From Rikenellaceae bacterium (GTDB taxonomy: Bacteria > Bacteroidota > Bacteroidia > Bacteroidales > UBA932): a DNA stretch of 9,032 nt. Position numbers and translations under genes: made by a program. The notes under the pieces are model-generated. The model ran no database searches. It worked only from the letters and a program-made list of their open reading frames with translations, and was not told the origin of the DNA. This document shows, in pieces, positions 1 to 6,913 of the stretch (position 1 is its first letter; the number at the start of each line of letters is the position of its first letter). The stretch spans positions 1 through 9,032 of the forward strand of contig CAAGGO010000333.1 in the NCBI GenBank assembly GCA_900769385.1. The letters run 5' to 3'.

Positions 1-747
1 AGTACCAGGAGCCAAAACAAAGTGGAAATTGGTTGGAGTCTCAGGATCAAGCTGAATACCTTTCTCACAAACCAAAGAAATAGCAGATACACCATCCTCA
101 ACACTTACTGTAGGAATATAGTTGTTTGCAGGAGATGCAGTAACAACAGCGTTACCGGCAATCTTGTGAGCTTTGCTCTCCAATGAAGCAGCAACCACAG
201 TTGCACTACCTTTCAAAGGCAACTGCAATACACTACCTACGTTCTTGAAAGGGAATACAGGAAAATTGTTAGGGTTAACACCAACCATTGGTGAAACATT
301 TGAAGAGAATGAACCCTCTGCATACTCCTGTGAAGAACGGATTACTGTGTTAATAATGATATCATCACCCTTTTTTGCAACAGTAACATTAGTTGAGTAA
401 GGATAAACACCAACAAATACGTATGAAGGGAAACCCTCTTCAACGCCACCTACAACATTATGGCCAACCCAAGAGAATTCAGCCACACTAGAGTTGTGAC
501 CCTCTTCGATAAGGTATCTGTTATGCTTGCCGTTATAGAAAACGCTGATAGCATCTTCCTCTGACCACAAAGTTTTGTAGCCATTCTCATGTGCAGCCAA
601 CTGAGTTTTAGTCTCTGCCAAATCCTCCAATGAAGCTGTCACCTCAAAACCTGGCCCGGCATTAACATCCTCAGCCAAGTAGTTCTCTTTCTGACAAGAA
701 GTCATAAGACCCAAAGCAAAAAGAGCCAAAAGAAAAATCTTTTTCAT
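1..747 (-). CDS. Fimbrillin-like surface lipoprotein, C-terminus cut by window edge
   Basis: The frame is open from the ATG at 747 to the left edge (249 residues, no stop). The N-terminus is a clear lipoprotein signal: Lys2-Lys3, a hydrophobic core, then MTSC with Cys18, followed by QKEN; an early Lys/acidic pair after the cysteine is the sort of signal that sends Bacteroidetes lipoproteins to the cell surface. Residues 46-70 read ETKTQLAAHENGYKTLW then SEEDAISVF, the 'TKT-L ... W-x-x-x-D-x-I-x-V' pattern common at the start of Bacteroidetes fimbrillin-like lipoproteins. The rest is beta-rich with an FPFKNVGSVLQLPLKG segment and ends on FVLAPGT, which in relatives precedes the C-terminal strands, so perhaps a quarter or more of the protein is missing. 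It lacks the F-x-H-x-L motif of the three rightward fimbrillins, so it belongs to another subgroup. It follows the 810-929 peptide gene by 62 bases with no clear promoter between them, so the two are probably co-transcribed. The start has an A-rich upstream stretch typical of strong initiation in this phylum. Family call moderate, exact role unknown. Confidence 0.8.
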   Translation of the reverse strand, partial: MKKIFLLALFALGLMTSCQKENYLAEDVNAGPGFEVTASLEDLAETKTQLAAHENGYKTLWSEEDAISVFYNGKHNRYLIEEGHNSSVAEFSWVGHNVVGGVEEGFPSYVFVGVYPYSTNVTVAKKGDDIIINTVIRSSQEYAEGSFSSNVSPMVGVNPNNFPVFPFKNVGSVLQLPLKGSATVVAASLESKAHKIAGNAVVTASPANNYIPTVSVEDGVSAISLVCEKGIQLDPETPTNFHFVLAPGT

Positions 748-798
748 TTTGTGTTTGTTTTTTAAGATTGATAAAAATTTCAATAAACTGATAGAGAG

Positions 799-827
799 GA
801 GGGGTGGAATCAACCGTTGCCACCCTC
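799..827 (-). other. Stem-loop across the stop codon of the small peptide gene
   Basis: On the minus strand GAGGGTGG (827-820) can pair with CCACCCCTC (807-799) with one bulged C, and CAA/TTG inside the loop can extend it. The TGA stop of the peptide lies inside the structure. No T-run follows, so it is not a standard terminator. It could affect ribosome passage or mRNA stability between the peptide and the lipoprotein gene, or be incidental. Confidence 0.3.
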
Positions 828-929
828 TACTCCCCAACCTTCTGCAGAAGAGGCAAAACCTTTCTCTACCTCTACCTCAATAACGCTCATAGCAGGAGCT
901 ACGTAGCTGAAAGTCTCTTTCATTTCCAT
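810..929 (-). CDS. Small 39-residue peptide of the 'YxAPxxxVxExExxxGFAxS' type
   Basis: The predicted peptide begins MEMKETFSYVAPAMSVIEV and ends on a glycine-rich tail, GWGVEGGNG, before TGA at 810-812. Two in-frame ATGs (927-929 and 921-923) are both plausible; the frame is open further upstream to 998, but that part has no resemblance to known peptides. Very short proteins with a Lys-rich start, a 'Y-x-x-P-x-x-x-V-x-x-x-E' core and a 'GF/hydrophobic-A-S-S' ending before a Gly-rich tail are commonly seen in Bacteroidales genomes, often directly in front of surface lipoprotein genes; that recollection, and the intact pattern here, support a real gene. It has no transmembrane segment or signal peptide. 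It lies between the leftward promoter and the fimbrillin-like lipoprotein, so it is the first gene of that transcript. Function unknown: it may be a leader peptide or a secreted or precursor peptide. Confidence 0.6.
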   Translation of the reverse strand: MEMKETFSYVAPAMSVIEVEVEKGFASSAEGWGVEGGNG

Positions 930-992
930 ATAAATTAAATTCAGATGCATCACCGGCTGCCAGAGTGACACGATTAAAATATAAGTAAATAA

Positions 993-1050
993 ATACATAT
1001 ATGCATAAACGTGGAGCCGAACATCAGGTTACGTTTTTTTATATATGTAT
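993..1050. repeat. 20-bp imperfect inverted repeat, 18-base spacer
   Basis: The left arm ATACATATATGCATAAACGT (993-1012) matches the reverse complement of the right arm (1031-1050) at 17 of 20 positions: an unbroken outer block of 10, a short mismatched stretch, then an unbroken inner block of 6 (AAACGT/ACGTTT). The spacer is 1013-1030. It lies about 40-95 bases downstream of the predicted leftward start of transcription and ends about 65 bases before the peptide's ATG, so in that RNA it would form a long hairpin with an internal loop. The spacer is too short for an invertible promoter segment. A dyad operator for a DNA-binding regulator is the alternative. Confidence 0.6.
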
Positions 1051-1095
1051 CTTCTGTTTCCGTCCAAAAGCGCACTGGCGCAGATATAGACCGGG

Positions 1096-1125
1096 CAAAG
1101 TTAGCAATAATTTTCAAAATCCAAA
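1096..1125 (-). promoter_or_regulatory. Bacteroidetes-type promoter for the leftward unit
   Basis: Read on the minus strand, TTTG (1125-1122), an 18-base spacer and TAACTTTG (1103-1096) match the Bacteroides consensus TTTG / TAnnTTTG, with spacing slightly shorter than typical. Transcription would start near 1090 and leave a leader of about 160 bases before the peptide gene, containing the inverted repeat at 993-1050. Confidence 0.6.
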
Positions 1126-1248
1126 ATCATTCCTGCCGGTATTTTTTTCGCAAAAGCAAAATGCCCGCCTGAGACCCTTAGAATAGCGATTTCATTCAAA
1201 TTTGCAATTTTTTTTTGAATTAAATGTCATTACATACAAAAAAAACTA

Positions 1249-1256
1249 TACATTTG
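1249..1256 (+). promoter_or_regulatory. -7 box of the rightward operon promoter
   Basis: TACATTTG fits TAnnTTTG exactly and is followed by CA, as in many Bacteroidetes promoters. No good TTTG -33 element stands at the usual distance; the nearest, at 1214-1217, is about 31 bases upstream, which is too far. Start of transcription would be near 1261-1263, giving a leader of under 20 bases before the ATG at 1280. The weak upstream element could mean dependence on an activator or an alternative sigma factor. Confidence 0.55.
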
Positions 1257-1279
1257 CACCCGCTTTTTGAAAAACTATA

Positions 1280-3310
1280 ATGAAAATATTTTCCGGACAT
1301 AGAATTACATACCTCATAACCGCAATCATCATTACAGCAATTGCGGTGTCCTGTGGCACATCCTCTAAAGTGAAAGTACTTCATACAGAGAGCATTTCAG
1401 CCAAAATGTCGCCAACCGTGTACGCAGCTGCAGATTCCGCTGACACAAAGGGCATCTCAGACCGCATACCGGCACAGGATACTGTAAAAATCAAATCAGC
1501 CAACAGTGATGAGGAAAAGGAAATTGTAGCATATAGAACAACAGACGGAGAAATCTACGCAGAAGATGTCCTTGATGAGGTAATTGTGGAGGCCAAATTC
1601 AAGAATGTGGCAGAGAGAAACGGTAAAGTTGACCTCTCGTTCAGCGTTACAGTACCTAAGGCGCTGTATGACAGCAAATGGCAGGTAAGGTTCTACCCTG
1701 AAATTGAAATTATGGGTGACAGGGAAGACATGGACCTTGTGTTCATTACCGGTAAAGAATACAGAAAAGCACAGCTTAAAGGATACGAACAATATGAGAG
1801 ATTCCTCAGTACAATTATAAAGGACACAACGGCATTCATAGATACAAAAAAACTGGAAATATTTGTTGAAAGGAATTTTCCCGATATCTACTCATACAAA
1901 CAGGACACCAGCGCAGTGGATGACAAGGAGTTCTATTCACACTGCGGTCTGTCCGAGCAGCAGGCAATTGAGCACTACACAAACAAACTGCTGAAAAAAA
2001 GGAACGAAAACAGGAAGAACAAGCGTGCACGCAAGTATGCGAAATATGTAAAGGTTCCTATTCTGGAAAGTGGAGTAAGGCTTGACACCGTAATAACAAA
2101 AGAGACAGGAGATGTTGTGTACACGTATGTACAGACCATTACCACAAGGCCAAAACTCAAGAAAGCGCAGATTTCTATGGTGGCCGATGTATTTGAAGGC
2201 AACAAAAGGATGTACAGAACCCCTCTTATAGGACCACTGGATTTCTACATCAGTTCCATTTCTGCCTTTGTGGACAATGAAACCGTAAGATACATTACAC
2301 AGGTAATTGAAAGAAGGGCAACAGACAACAAAGAGTACAAGATAGACTTCAAGATAGGAAAAAGTGATGTGGACCTGAGCCTTGGCAACAATGGTGAAGA
2401 AGTGTCAAAAGTAAAGAAACATCTTGTATCCTTGATAGACAACAAGGAGTTTGACCTTGACTCCATCATTGTATCTGCTGCGGCATCTCCGGAGGGAACA
2501 GTTACCAACAACTGGAACCTCTCCAACCGCCGAAGCATCTCAATGACAGATTACTTCAAGAAGTATGTGAAATTCTACAAGGACTCGGTAGAAAGGGCAT
2601 TGAAAGCCGAAGAGATATTTACAATTAACCTTGACTCAACATACGTTGAAGAGGCCGATACGGTAAAACCTGTGGAAATTGTCTTTACACCACGCCCTAT
2701 AGGTGAAGACTGGGACAGATTGATGGAGCTTATATATGAAGACACAATCATACCCGCTGCAGACAAGGACAAGTTCATTGAGATGTTCAAGGTAGAGAAC
2801 AAGGATGCCAGGGAGATTCAGATGAGAAGTGTGAAATCATATAACTATATGAGAAAAGACCTCTATCCTTTCCTTAGAAACGTGAAGTTCAAATTCTTCA
2901 TGCACAGAAAGGGTATGGTAAAAGACACTGTACACACCTCAATTGTGGACTCCGTATATGTAGAAGGAGTACAGGCACTGAGGGATATGGATTATGAGAG
3001 GGCAATTGCACTTTTGGGCCCATATCAGGATTACAATACTGCGGTAGTGTATACATCAATGGGAAGAAACATCTCCGCATTGCAGATTCTGGAGAATTTG
3101 CAGAAAACTGCGCAGGTAAACTACCTTCTGTCAATAATCAGTGCAAGGGAGGGAAAAATTCAGGATGCCGTAAATTACTATATGGAATCCTGCAGACAGA
3201 ACTCCTCATATATACACAGGGGTAATCTGGATCCTGAAATATCCGAGCTGATAAAAACTTACCAGCTGCACGAAATCCTCTATAAGGAAGAAGAGGAGAT
3301 GTATTATTAA
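1280..3310 (+). CDS. OmpA-like lipoprotein with TPR-like C-terminus, first gene of pilus operon
   Basis: 676 residues. Residues 1-25 form a lipoprotein signal (hydrophobic ITAIIITAIAVSC, Cys25); the residues after Cys25 (GTSSK) carry no acidic pair, which favours a periplasm-facing lipid anchor. An N-terminal domain has a conserved-looking segment at about 154-178 (ITGKEYRKAQLKGYEQYERF). Residues 239-256 are very basic (KKRNENRKNKRARKYAKY). The region about 325-440 resembles an OmpA C-terminal peptidoglycan-binding-like fold: a strand, then ASPEGTVTNNWNLSNRRS at 402-419, with the 'S-P-E-G ... N-x-x-L-S-x-x-R' signature. From about 562 to the end, patterns such as GVQALRDMDYERAIALL, NTAVVYTSMGRNISALQIL and AREGKIQDAVNYY look like TPR helices. 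The gene leads the operon and shares its transcript with DUF3575, DUF5119 and fimbrillin genes. An outer-membrane or cell-wall anchor and assembly platform for the pilus is the inference. Related Bacteroides fimbrial loci carry OmpA/DUF3868-type proteins; I did not recognise DUF3868 itself here. Confidence 0.85.
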   Translation: MKIFSGHRITYLITAIIITAIAVSCGTSSKVKVLHTESISAKMSPTVYAAADSADTKGISDRIPAQDTVKIKSANSDEEKEIVAYRTTDGEIYAEDVLDEVIVEAKFKNVAERNGKVDLSFSVTVPKALYDSKWQVRFYPEIEIMGDREDMDLVFITGKEYRKAQLKGYEQYERFLSTIIKDTTAFIDTKKLEIFVERNFPDIYSYKQDTSAVDDKEFYSHCGLSEQQAIEHYTNKLLKKRNENRKNKRARKYAKYVKVPILESGVRLDTVITKETGDVVYTYVQTITTRPKLKKAQISMVADVFEGNKRMYRTPLIGPLDFYISSISAFVDNETVRYITQVIERRATDNKEYKIDFKIGKSDVDLSLGNNGEEVSKVKKHLVSLIDNKEFDLDSIIVSAAASPEGTVTNNWNLSNRRSISMTDYFKKYVKFYKDSVERALKAEEIFTINLDSTYVEEADTVKPVEIVFTPRPIGEDWDRLMELIYEDTIIPAADKDKFIEMFKVENKDAREIQMRSVKSYNYMRKDLYPFLRNVKFKFFMHRKGMVKDTVHTSIVDSVYVEGVQALRDMDYERAIALLGPYQDYNTAVVYTSMGRNISALQILENLQKTAQVNYLLSIISAREGKIQDAVNYYMESCRQNSSYIHRGNLDPEISELIKTYQLHEILYKEEEEMYY

Positions 3311-3333
3311 ACGGACTTGTGGAAAAGCTCCGT
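3311..3333 (+). other. Intercistronic stem-loop
   Basis: ACGGACTT (3311-3318) pairs with AAG-(C)-TCCGT (3325-3333) with one bulged C and loop GTGGAA. It starts directly after the TAA of the OmpA-like gene. The loop contains the only alternative (GTG, 3319) start for the next gene. No T-run follows, so it is more likely an mRNA-processing or stabilising structure than a terminator, if real. Confidence 0.3.
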
Positions 3334-3360
3334 CCCGTTAAGTTGAAAAAAAAGTTAAAG

Positions 3361-4002
3361 ATGAATAACAGGTTTATTGTATGTATATTGAGTTTGCTGC
3401 CGTTTTTGGCCTTGCCCGGATATGCCCAGGTAAAGGCTGAGGAAGACAGTACGCGTATTCCATCCAAGAACCAACCATATATTGCAATTAAAACAAATAT
3501 GCTGTACGATGCAATACTTGTCCCCAACATAGGTATTGAGGGGAGGGTCTACAAAAACTGCACAGTATATGCGGATGTGATGTATGCCGGTTGGGAGATG
3601 CCTAAAAAACACTTCTATTGGGACCTTTACGGAGCCCAATGCGGAGCAAGAACGTATTTTGGCAGCGCATCTATGGAGAGGAGTTTCACAGGTCACCATG
3701 CGGGTGTATACGCCCAGGCAATGGCATACGACCTTCAGAACGGAAATATAGGACAGCAAGCCATTTCACTGCACATTGGCGGAGGTGTTGAGTACGGATA
3801 TGCCCTTCCAATAGGACGCAATCTGAACATAGATTTTGAATTGGGCGTAGGCTATATAGGAGGCCTGTATGACGAGTACGTTGTGCAGGATACCCACAAC
3901 ACCTGGCGTGCAACAATCAAAAGGAACTGGATTGGACCAACAAAAGCCTCAATTTCACTAATGTGGCTAATTAAACCAAGCACTAAATCAGTAAAAAGAT
4001 GA
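3361..4002 (+). CDS. DUF3575 outer-membrane beta-barrel protein (first copy)
   Basis: 213 residues from the ATG at 3361. That start gives a clean signal peptide (MNNRFIVCILSLLPFLALPGYA, cleavage before QVKAEE); a GTG at 3319 would add 14 basic residues ahead of it and is less likely. The mature part begins with IAIKTNMLYDAILVPNIGIE, the hallmark of DUF3575 (K-T-N-hydrophobic-L-Y-D ... P-N-x-G-x-E), followed by alternating aromatic/glycine strands (YADVMYAGWEMP, HIGGGVEYGYAL, FELGVGYIGGLYDEY), consistent with a small (about eight-strand) outer-membrane barrel. It ends on hydrophobic SISLMWLIKP before a basic tail. The ATGA overlap with the next gene suggests translational coupling. Function of DUF3575 is not established; its recurrent place in fimbrial operons suggests a membrane partner of the OmpA-like lipoprotein. 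Confidence 0.85.
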   Translation: MNNRFIVCILSLLPFLALPGYAQVKAEEDSTRIPSKNQPYIAIKTNMLYDAILVPNIGIEGRVYKNCTVYADVMYAGWEMPKKHFYWDLYGAQCGARTYFGSASMERSFTGHHAGVYAQAMAYDLQNGNIGQQAISLHIGGGVEYGYALPIGRNLNIDFELGVGYIGGLYDEYVVQDTHNTWRATIKRNWIGPTKASISLMWLIKPSTKSVKR

Positions 4003-5114
4003 GAAAAAGTTTAAGACATATAGCATTGCATCTTTCTGCCATAGTGCTCTTGGTTACAGCGGCATCCTGCAACAAGGAACTTGATTTTGGGTTTAAGGAG
4101 CTCTGTTATTACCATCCGCATACCGCACCGGTAAAGTTGAATGTGGACTGGAGCAAGTTCTCCCACATTGAGCAGCCTATGGGTATGTCGGTGTATGTAT
4201 GGCCTGAAGATCCTGCGCAGGAGTTCAAGAAGATTCTTTCACACGATTTGAACGGAATTACCCTCAATCTTTTGGAGGGTAACTATAATTCATTTATCTT
4301 TAACCATTCTGAGACAGAGTACTCTACAATTGAGTTCTACAACCTTGACAATTTTGACAAGGCAGAGGTGAGGGTAAAGCAGACAAAATCCAGCTGGTAT
4401 GCTACAAGGGAGCCTGAAACCAAAATTGGAGAAGAGCCGGAATGGCTGGCAATTGACTGTGTAAGGGACATTACTGTAACGGAGGAGATGGTAAAAAGGG
4501 CGGAGGAAGAGTATCTTGCATCTATTGGCAAGGGTGCCCGTTTCTCCACAAGGGTGAATGAAATTGCCACATTGGTACCAAGATCGGTAATCAGGAGTGT
4601 GGACATATACATAAGGTTTTCAAATTTCTTTTATCTGCGTTCGGCTCTTGCAGCTCTTGAGGATATGGCTGAAGGATGTTACATCTCCACAAGGGAGACA
4701 ACACCAAACAAAGTTACCCATACCGTAAACTCTTGGCAGGTTATATATGACACGGATGAAAAAGGCAATTTTGACCTTATGAACGGTATGCTCAAAACCA
4801 CAATTTCCACATTCGGTTTGCCTGCCGGCCATACAGGTACCCCTGAAGAGACAAGGCTGTTTGTAAAGTTGCTTCTGGTGGACCAGGAGACAATTCTCAC
4901 ACACTATTTCCCCCTTGGAGAAATTCTGGCAGACCTTAACTCCTGGGACGGCTCACAGGTGGATGAGAACGGAAAGGCAAAATGGCCATCAGTTTATTTG
5001 GAGTGGCCGGAAAAACTGCCAATAGTAAAACCAGTAGGTAGTGGTGACAGTGCATTTGATGTGGGTGTATCTGACTGGGGAGATGAAATAATAACCATTC
5101 TGCCAATGATGTAG
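3999..5114 (+). CDS. DUF5119 lipoprotein
   Basis: 371 residues. A lipoprotein signal ends in VTAASC (Cys24), followed by NKELD, so an acidic, probably surface-directing tail. Residues 34-54 read ELCYYHPHTAPVKLNVDWSKF, a strong match to the DUF5119 start ('ELCYxHPHTAxVxxxVDWSxF'), then PMGMSVYVWPEDP. Later landmarks typical of the family are the segment from about 185 (RVNEIATLVPRSVIRSVDIYI), the FSNFFYLRSALAALEDMAEGC stretch ending at Cys227, and FGLP at about 272. It starts inside the stop codon of the preceding DUF3575 gene and stops one base before the next DUF3575 gene, so all three are tightly co-translated. DUF5119 proteins are repeatedly found with fimbrillin genes; whether this is an anchor, chaperone or adhesin subunit is not known. 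Confidence 0.88.
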   Translation: MRKSLRHIALHLSAIVLLVTAASCNKELDFGFKELCYYHPHTAPVKLNVDWSKFSHIEQPMGMSVYVWPEDPAQEFKKILSHDLNGITLNLLEGNYNSFIFNHSETEYSTIEFYNLDNFDKAEVRVKQTKSSWYATREPETKIGEEPEWLAIDCVRDITVTEEMVKRAEEEYLASIGKGARFSTRVNEIATLVPRSVIRSVDIYIRFSNFFYLRSALAALEDMAEGCYISTRETTPNKVTHTVNSWQVIYDTDEKGNFDLMNGMLKTTISTFGLPAGHTGTPEETRLFVKLLLVDQETILTHYFPLGEILADLNSWDGSQVDENGKAKWPSVYLEWPEKLPIVKPVGSGDSAFDVGVSDWGDEIITILPMM

Positions 5115-5115
5115 T

Positions 5116-5697
5116 ATGAAAAACAGAACTTGTATATATAGGTATATGATAGTGGTATCACTGCTTCTCTGCCTTCCTAAGGGGGCAGAGGCGCAAAGAT
5201 GGGCTGTCTCAACCAACCTGATATCCTGGGCAGGTTTGGGAACAATAAATGCAGAGTGTTCATACAGCTTGAACCAGCATATGACACTTTACGCGGGTGG
5301 TGTTGCAAATCCGTGGAATGCCATGTCTCCTACCTACGTTGAACTCAGGAACAACCAGTATGGAGGATATGTTGGCGCAAAATATTGGCCTTGGCACATT
5401 TACTCTGAGTGGTGGGCAGGTGCCAAACTCCAGTACAAGAATTTTGAACAGGTAGGAATACTTACCTCAAGATATGTGACGGGAGATGCAATCGGTGCCG
5501 GCATTTCAGGAGGATATTCCTTTATGTTGGGCAAACATTTCAATCTGGATTTGGGTGCCGGAGTGTGGGGAGGATGCCTGGTGGATTATACAAAATACAA
5601 GAATGCCAAACCTGTAAGTACAGAAATTATGGAAAAGGGGACAAAAGGCTTCTTTTATTTGGACAACTTTATATTATCAATAATTTATATTTTTTAA
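5116..5697 (+). CDS. DUF3575 outer-membrane protein (second copy)
   Basis: 193 residues. The signal peptide runs to Ala26 (KGAEA, then QRWAVSTN). The mature start WAVSTNLISWAGLGTINAE parallels the first copy (IAIKTNMLYDAILVPNIGIE), and the segment GISGGYSFMLGKHFNLDLGA matches its GGGVEYGYALPIGRNLNIDF region, so the two are diverged paralogs. Central YGGYVGAKYWPWHIYSEWWA is typical of the family's 'W...G.f.G' core. It ends FILSIIYIF, a terminal hydrophobic strand with C-terminal Phe, as many outer-membrane barrels do. It begins one base after the DUF5119 gene. An internal ATG at residue 11 would leave a shorter but still usable signal peptide. The last 25 or so bases of the gene are strongly A/T-rich and run into the leader of the major fimbrillin. 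Confidence 0.82.
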   Translation: MKNRTCIYRYMIVVSLLLCLPKGAEAQRWAVSTNLISWAGLGTINAECSYSLNQHMTLYAGGVANPWNAMSPTYVELRNNQYGGYVGAKYWPWHIYSEWWAGAKLQYKNFEQVGILTSRYVTGDAIGAGISGGYSFMLGKHFNLDLGAGVWGGCLVDYTKYKNAKPVSTEIMEKGTKGFFYLDNFILSIIYIF

Positions 5698-5722
5698 CAA
5701 TTCTTTTAAAATCAAATTTATT

Positions 5723-6895
5723 ATGAAAAAATTATTTATCTCTTTGATGGCGCTTGTTGCTGTGTTGGCAAGCTGTTCAAAAAGTAATGTAGTGGAGGTT
5801 CCTTATGAGAACATGCCAATTTCATTTACTTCTTACAATGGAAAGACTCCTACAGTAAAATCTTCTTCATTTGTTGGAAATGACAGTATTGCAAAATACG
5901 GTTTTCAGGTATATGGTTATTTGCACCAGACCGCTGAGCAAGCTCCTGTTTACACCGCTGGTACAGAGTACATGAATAAAGTTGTAAACGGTACTAAAGA
6001 AAACGAAACTTGGAAATGGACTTATGAAGGTGTTTCATACTGGCCAGGTACAATGTACCTTGATTTCGTGGCTTACGGTTTGAATGCAAGCACTATCGTT
6101 ACAGCTGACAACACAAACAGCAATATTCTTAATGTAAACGTACCTGCTGAAGTTTCAGCACAGAAAGATCTTCTTGTTGCAGTACCTCAGAAGAATGTAC
6201 AGTACAACGATGCAGAAGGTGGCAACAATGGTGTTGTTGCTTTGAATTTCAAACACCTTCTTTCCCGCGTAAGCTTTGCTCTTGTTACAAAAGATGCTAA
6301 CCCTGTTAACGTTACAATTGAGGATATTACTCTAACAGGTAATTTCAATACTCAGGGAACTATTGACCTTACACAGGTTGATGAAAATAATGTTCCTTCC
6401 ATTGTAGCTACTGCACCTACAGCAGCTACAACATACAGTTTCCTTGGTACTGACGGTACATTCACATCAACTGGTGATGTTGAGGCAAACGGTGGTTCAG
6501 ACATTTTCAACAACAGCATGCTTTGGACTCTAAATACAAAAGAGACTGAGAGCAAGAATGATGACGAGTACATTGCAGTAGCAGAAACAACTGAAGGTTA
6601 TGCTGATTTGACTGCAGCTGCAACTGCTAATAAAGAGAACCGTTTTATGATGATTATGCCAACTGAGGGTACAACTCACGGTGCAACATTGAACGTTACT
6701 TACTTCCTTCCATTTGCCGGCAGTTATACAGTAGAAGATATTGATTTGACAAAAATCAATTTTGAGGCAGGCAAATCATACAAGTTCTTGCTAAAAGTAT
6801 CAACCAATGCCATCAGTTTCTCTGTTGAGATTACTGACTGGGTTGATGCAGTAGGCGGTACTTCAGAGAACAAAGAGGTTATTGAGCTTAACTAA
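5723..6895 (+). CDS. Fimbrillin (Mfa-like 1 type), probable major pilus subunit
   Basis: 390 residues; lipoprotein signal with Cys18 (LASCSKSN). Family marks: strand MPISFTSYNGK at 31-41, TVKSSSF at 44-50, YGFQVYGYL, YWPGTMYLDFVAYG, QKDLLVAVP from 147, NFKHLLSRVSF (His178), and a last-strand pattern ISFSVEITDW with Trp373 near the C-terminus. These match Mfa-like 1/fimbrillin proteins, whose lipid-tagged precursors are cut after the first strand and joined by donor-strand exchange. Codon use differs from the neighbours: by my hand count about 19 of 26 glycines use GGT, and its only two arginines (182, 307) use CGC and CGT, whereas the flanking genes use much AGG/AGA and GGA. That suggests high expression. 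No acidic pair follows Cys18. A stem-loop 19 bases after the stop could reduce readthrough to the next subunits. It is probably the shaft subunit; FimA/Mfa1 orthology is not claimed. Confidence 0.85.
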   Translation: MKKLFISLMALVAVLASCSKSNVVEVPYENMPISFTSYNGKTPTVKSSSFVGNDSIAKYGFQVYGYLHQTAEQAPVYTAGTEYMNKVVNGTKENETWKWTYEGVSYWPGTMYLDFVAYGLNASTIVTADNTNSNILNVNVPAEVSAQKDLLVAVPQKNVQYNDAEGGNNGVVALNFKHLLSRVSFALVTKDANPVNVTIEDITLTGNFNTQGTIDLTQVDENNVPSIVATAPTAATTYSFLGTDGTFTSTGDVEANGGSDIFNNSMLWTLNTKETESKNDDEYIAVAETTEGYADLTAAATANKENRFMMIMPTEGTTHGATLNVTYFLPFAGSYTVEDIDLTKINFEAGKSYKFLLKVSTNAISFSVEITDWVDAVGGTSENKEVIELN

Positions 6896-6913
6896 TCAAT
6901 ATCATATTTATAG

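Larger units (their letters stand above)
930..1279. other. Divergent intergenic control region
   Basis: These 350 bases separate the leftward peptide/lipoprotein unit from the rightward pilus operon. They contain a promoter for each direction, back to back, and an imperfect inverted repeat in the predicted leftward leader. The rest is A/T-rich, with several homopolymer tracts (T-runs near 1034-1040 and 1208-1216, an A-run near 1238-1245), and holds no convincing coding frame. A small GCGC-N4-GCGC element lies at 1070-1081, near the predicted 5' end of the leftward transcript. Confidence 0.7.

Noticed and set aside
173..400. 75-residue plus-strand frame inside the leftward lipoprotein
   Set aside because: It is antisense to a continuous 249-residue frame with a lipoprotein signal and family motifs.
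993..1050. Inverted repeat as the ends of an invertible phase-variation promoter
   Set aside because: The spacer is 18 bases; invertible promoter segments in Bacteroides are typically more than 100 bases and carry the promoter between the repeats. Neither holds here.
1001..1186. 61-residue open frame on the plus strand in the divergent intergenic region
   Set aside because: It overlaps the inverted repeat and the leftward promoter, its product has no recognisable pattern, and its composition is that of A/T-rich noncoding DNA.
3319..3360. GTG-initiated extension of the first DUF3575 gene
   Set aside because: It would place 14 basic residues before an otherwise ideal signal peptide, and the GTG sits in a possible hairpin loop. 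ATG at 3361 is preferred.
3138..3530. 130-residue antisense frame across the end of the OmpA-like gene and the start of the first DUF3575 gene
   Set aside because: It is a shadow: both sense frames have signal peptides and family motifs, and the antisense product has none.
5658..5693. Internal promoter before the major fimbrillin (TTTG ... TATATTTT)
   Set aside because: The spacing of 24 is too long and the -7 box lacks the final G. The A/T-rich stretch makes chance matches likely, though a real internal promoter is not excluded.
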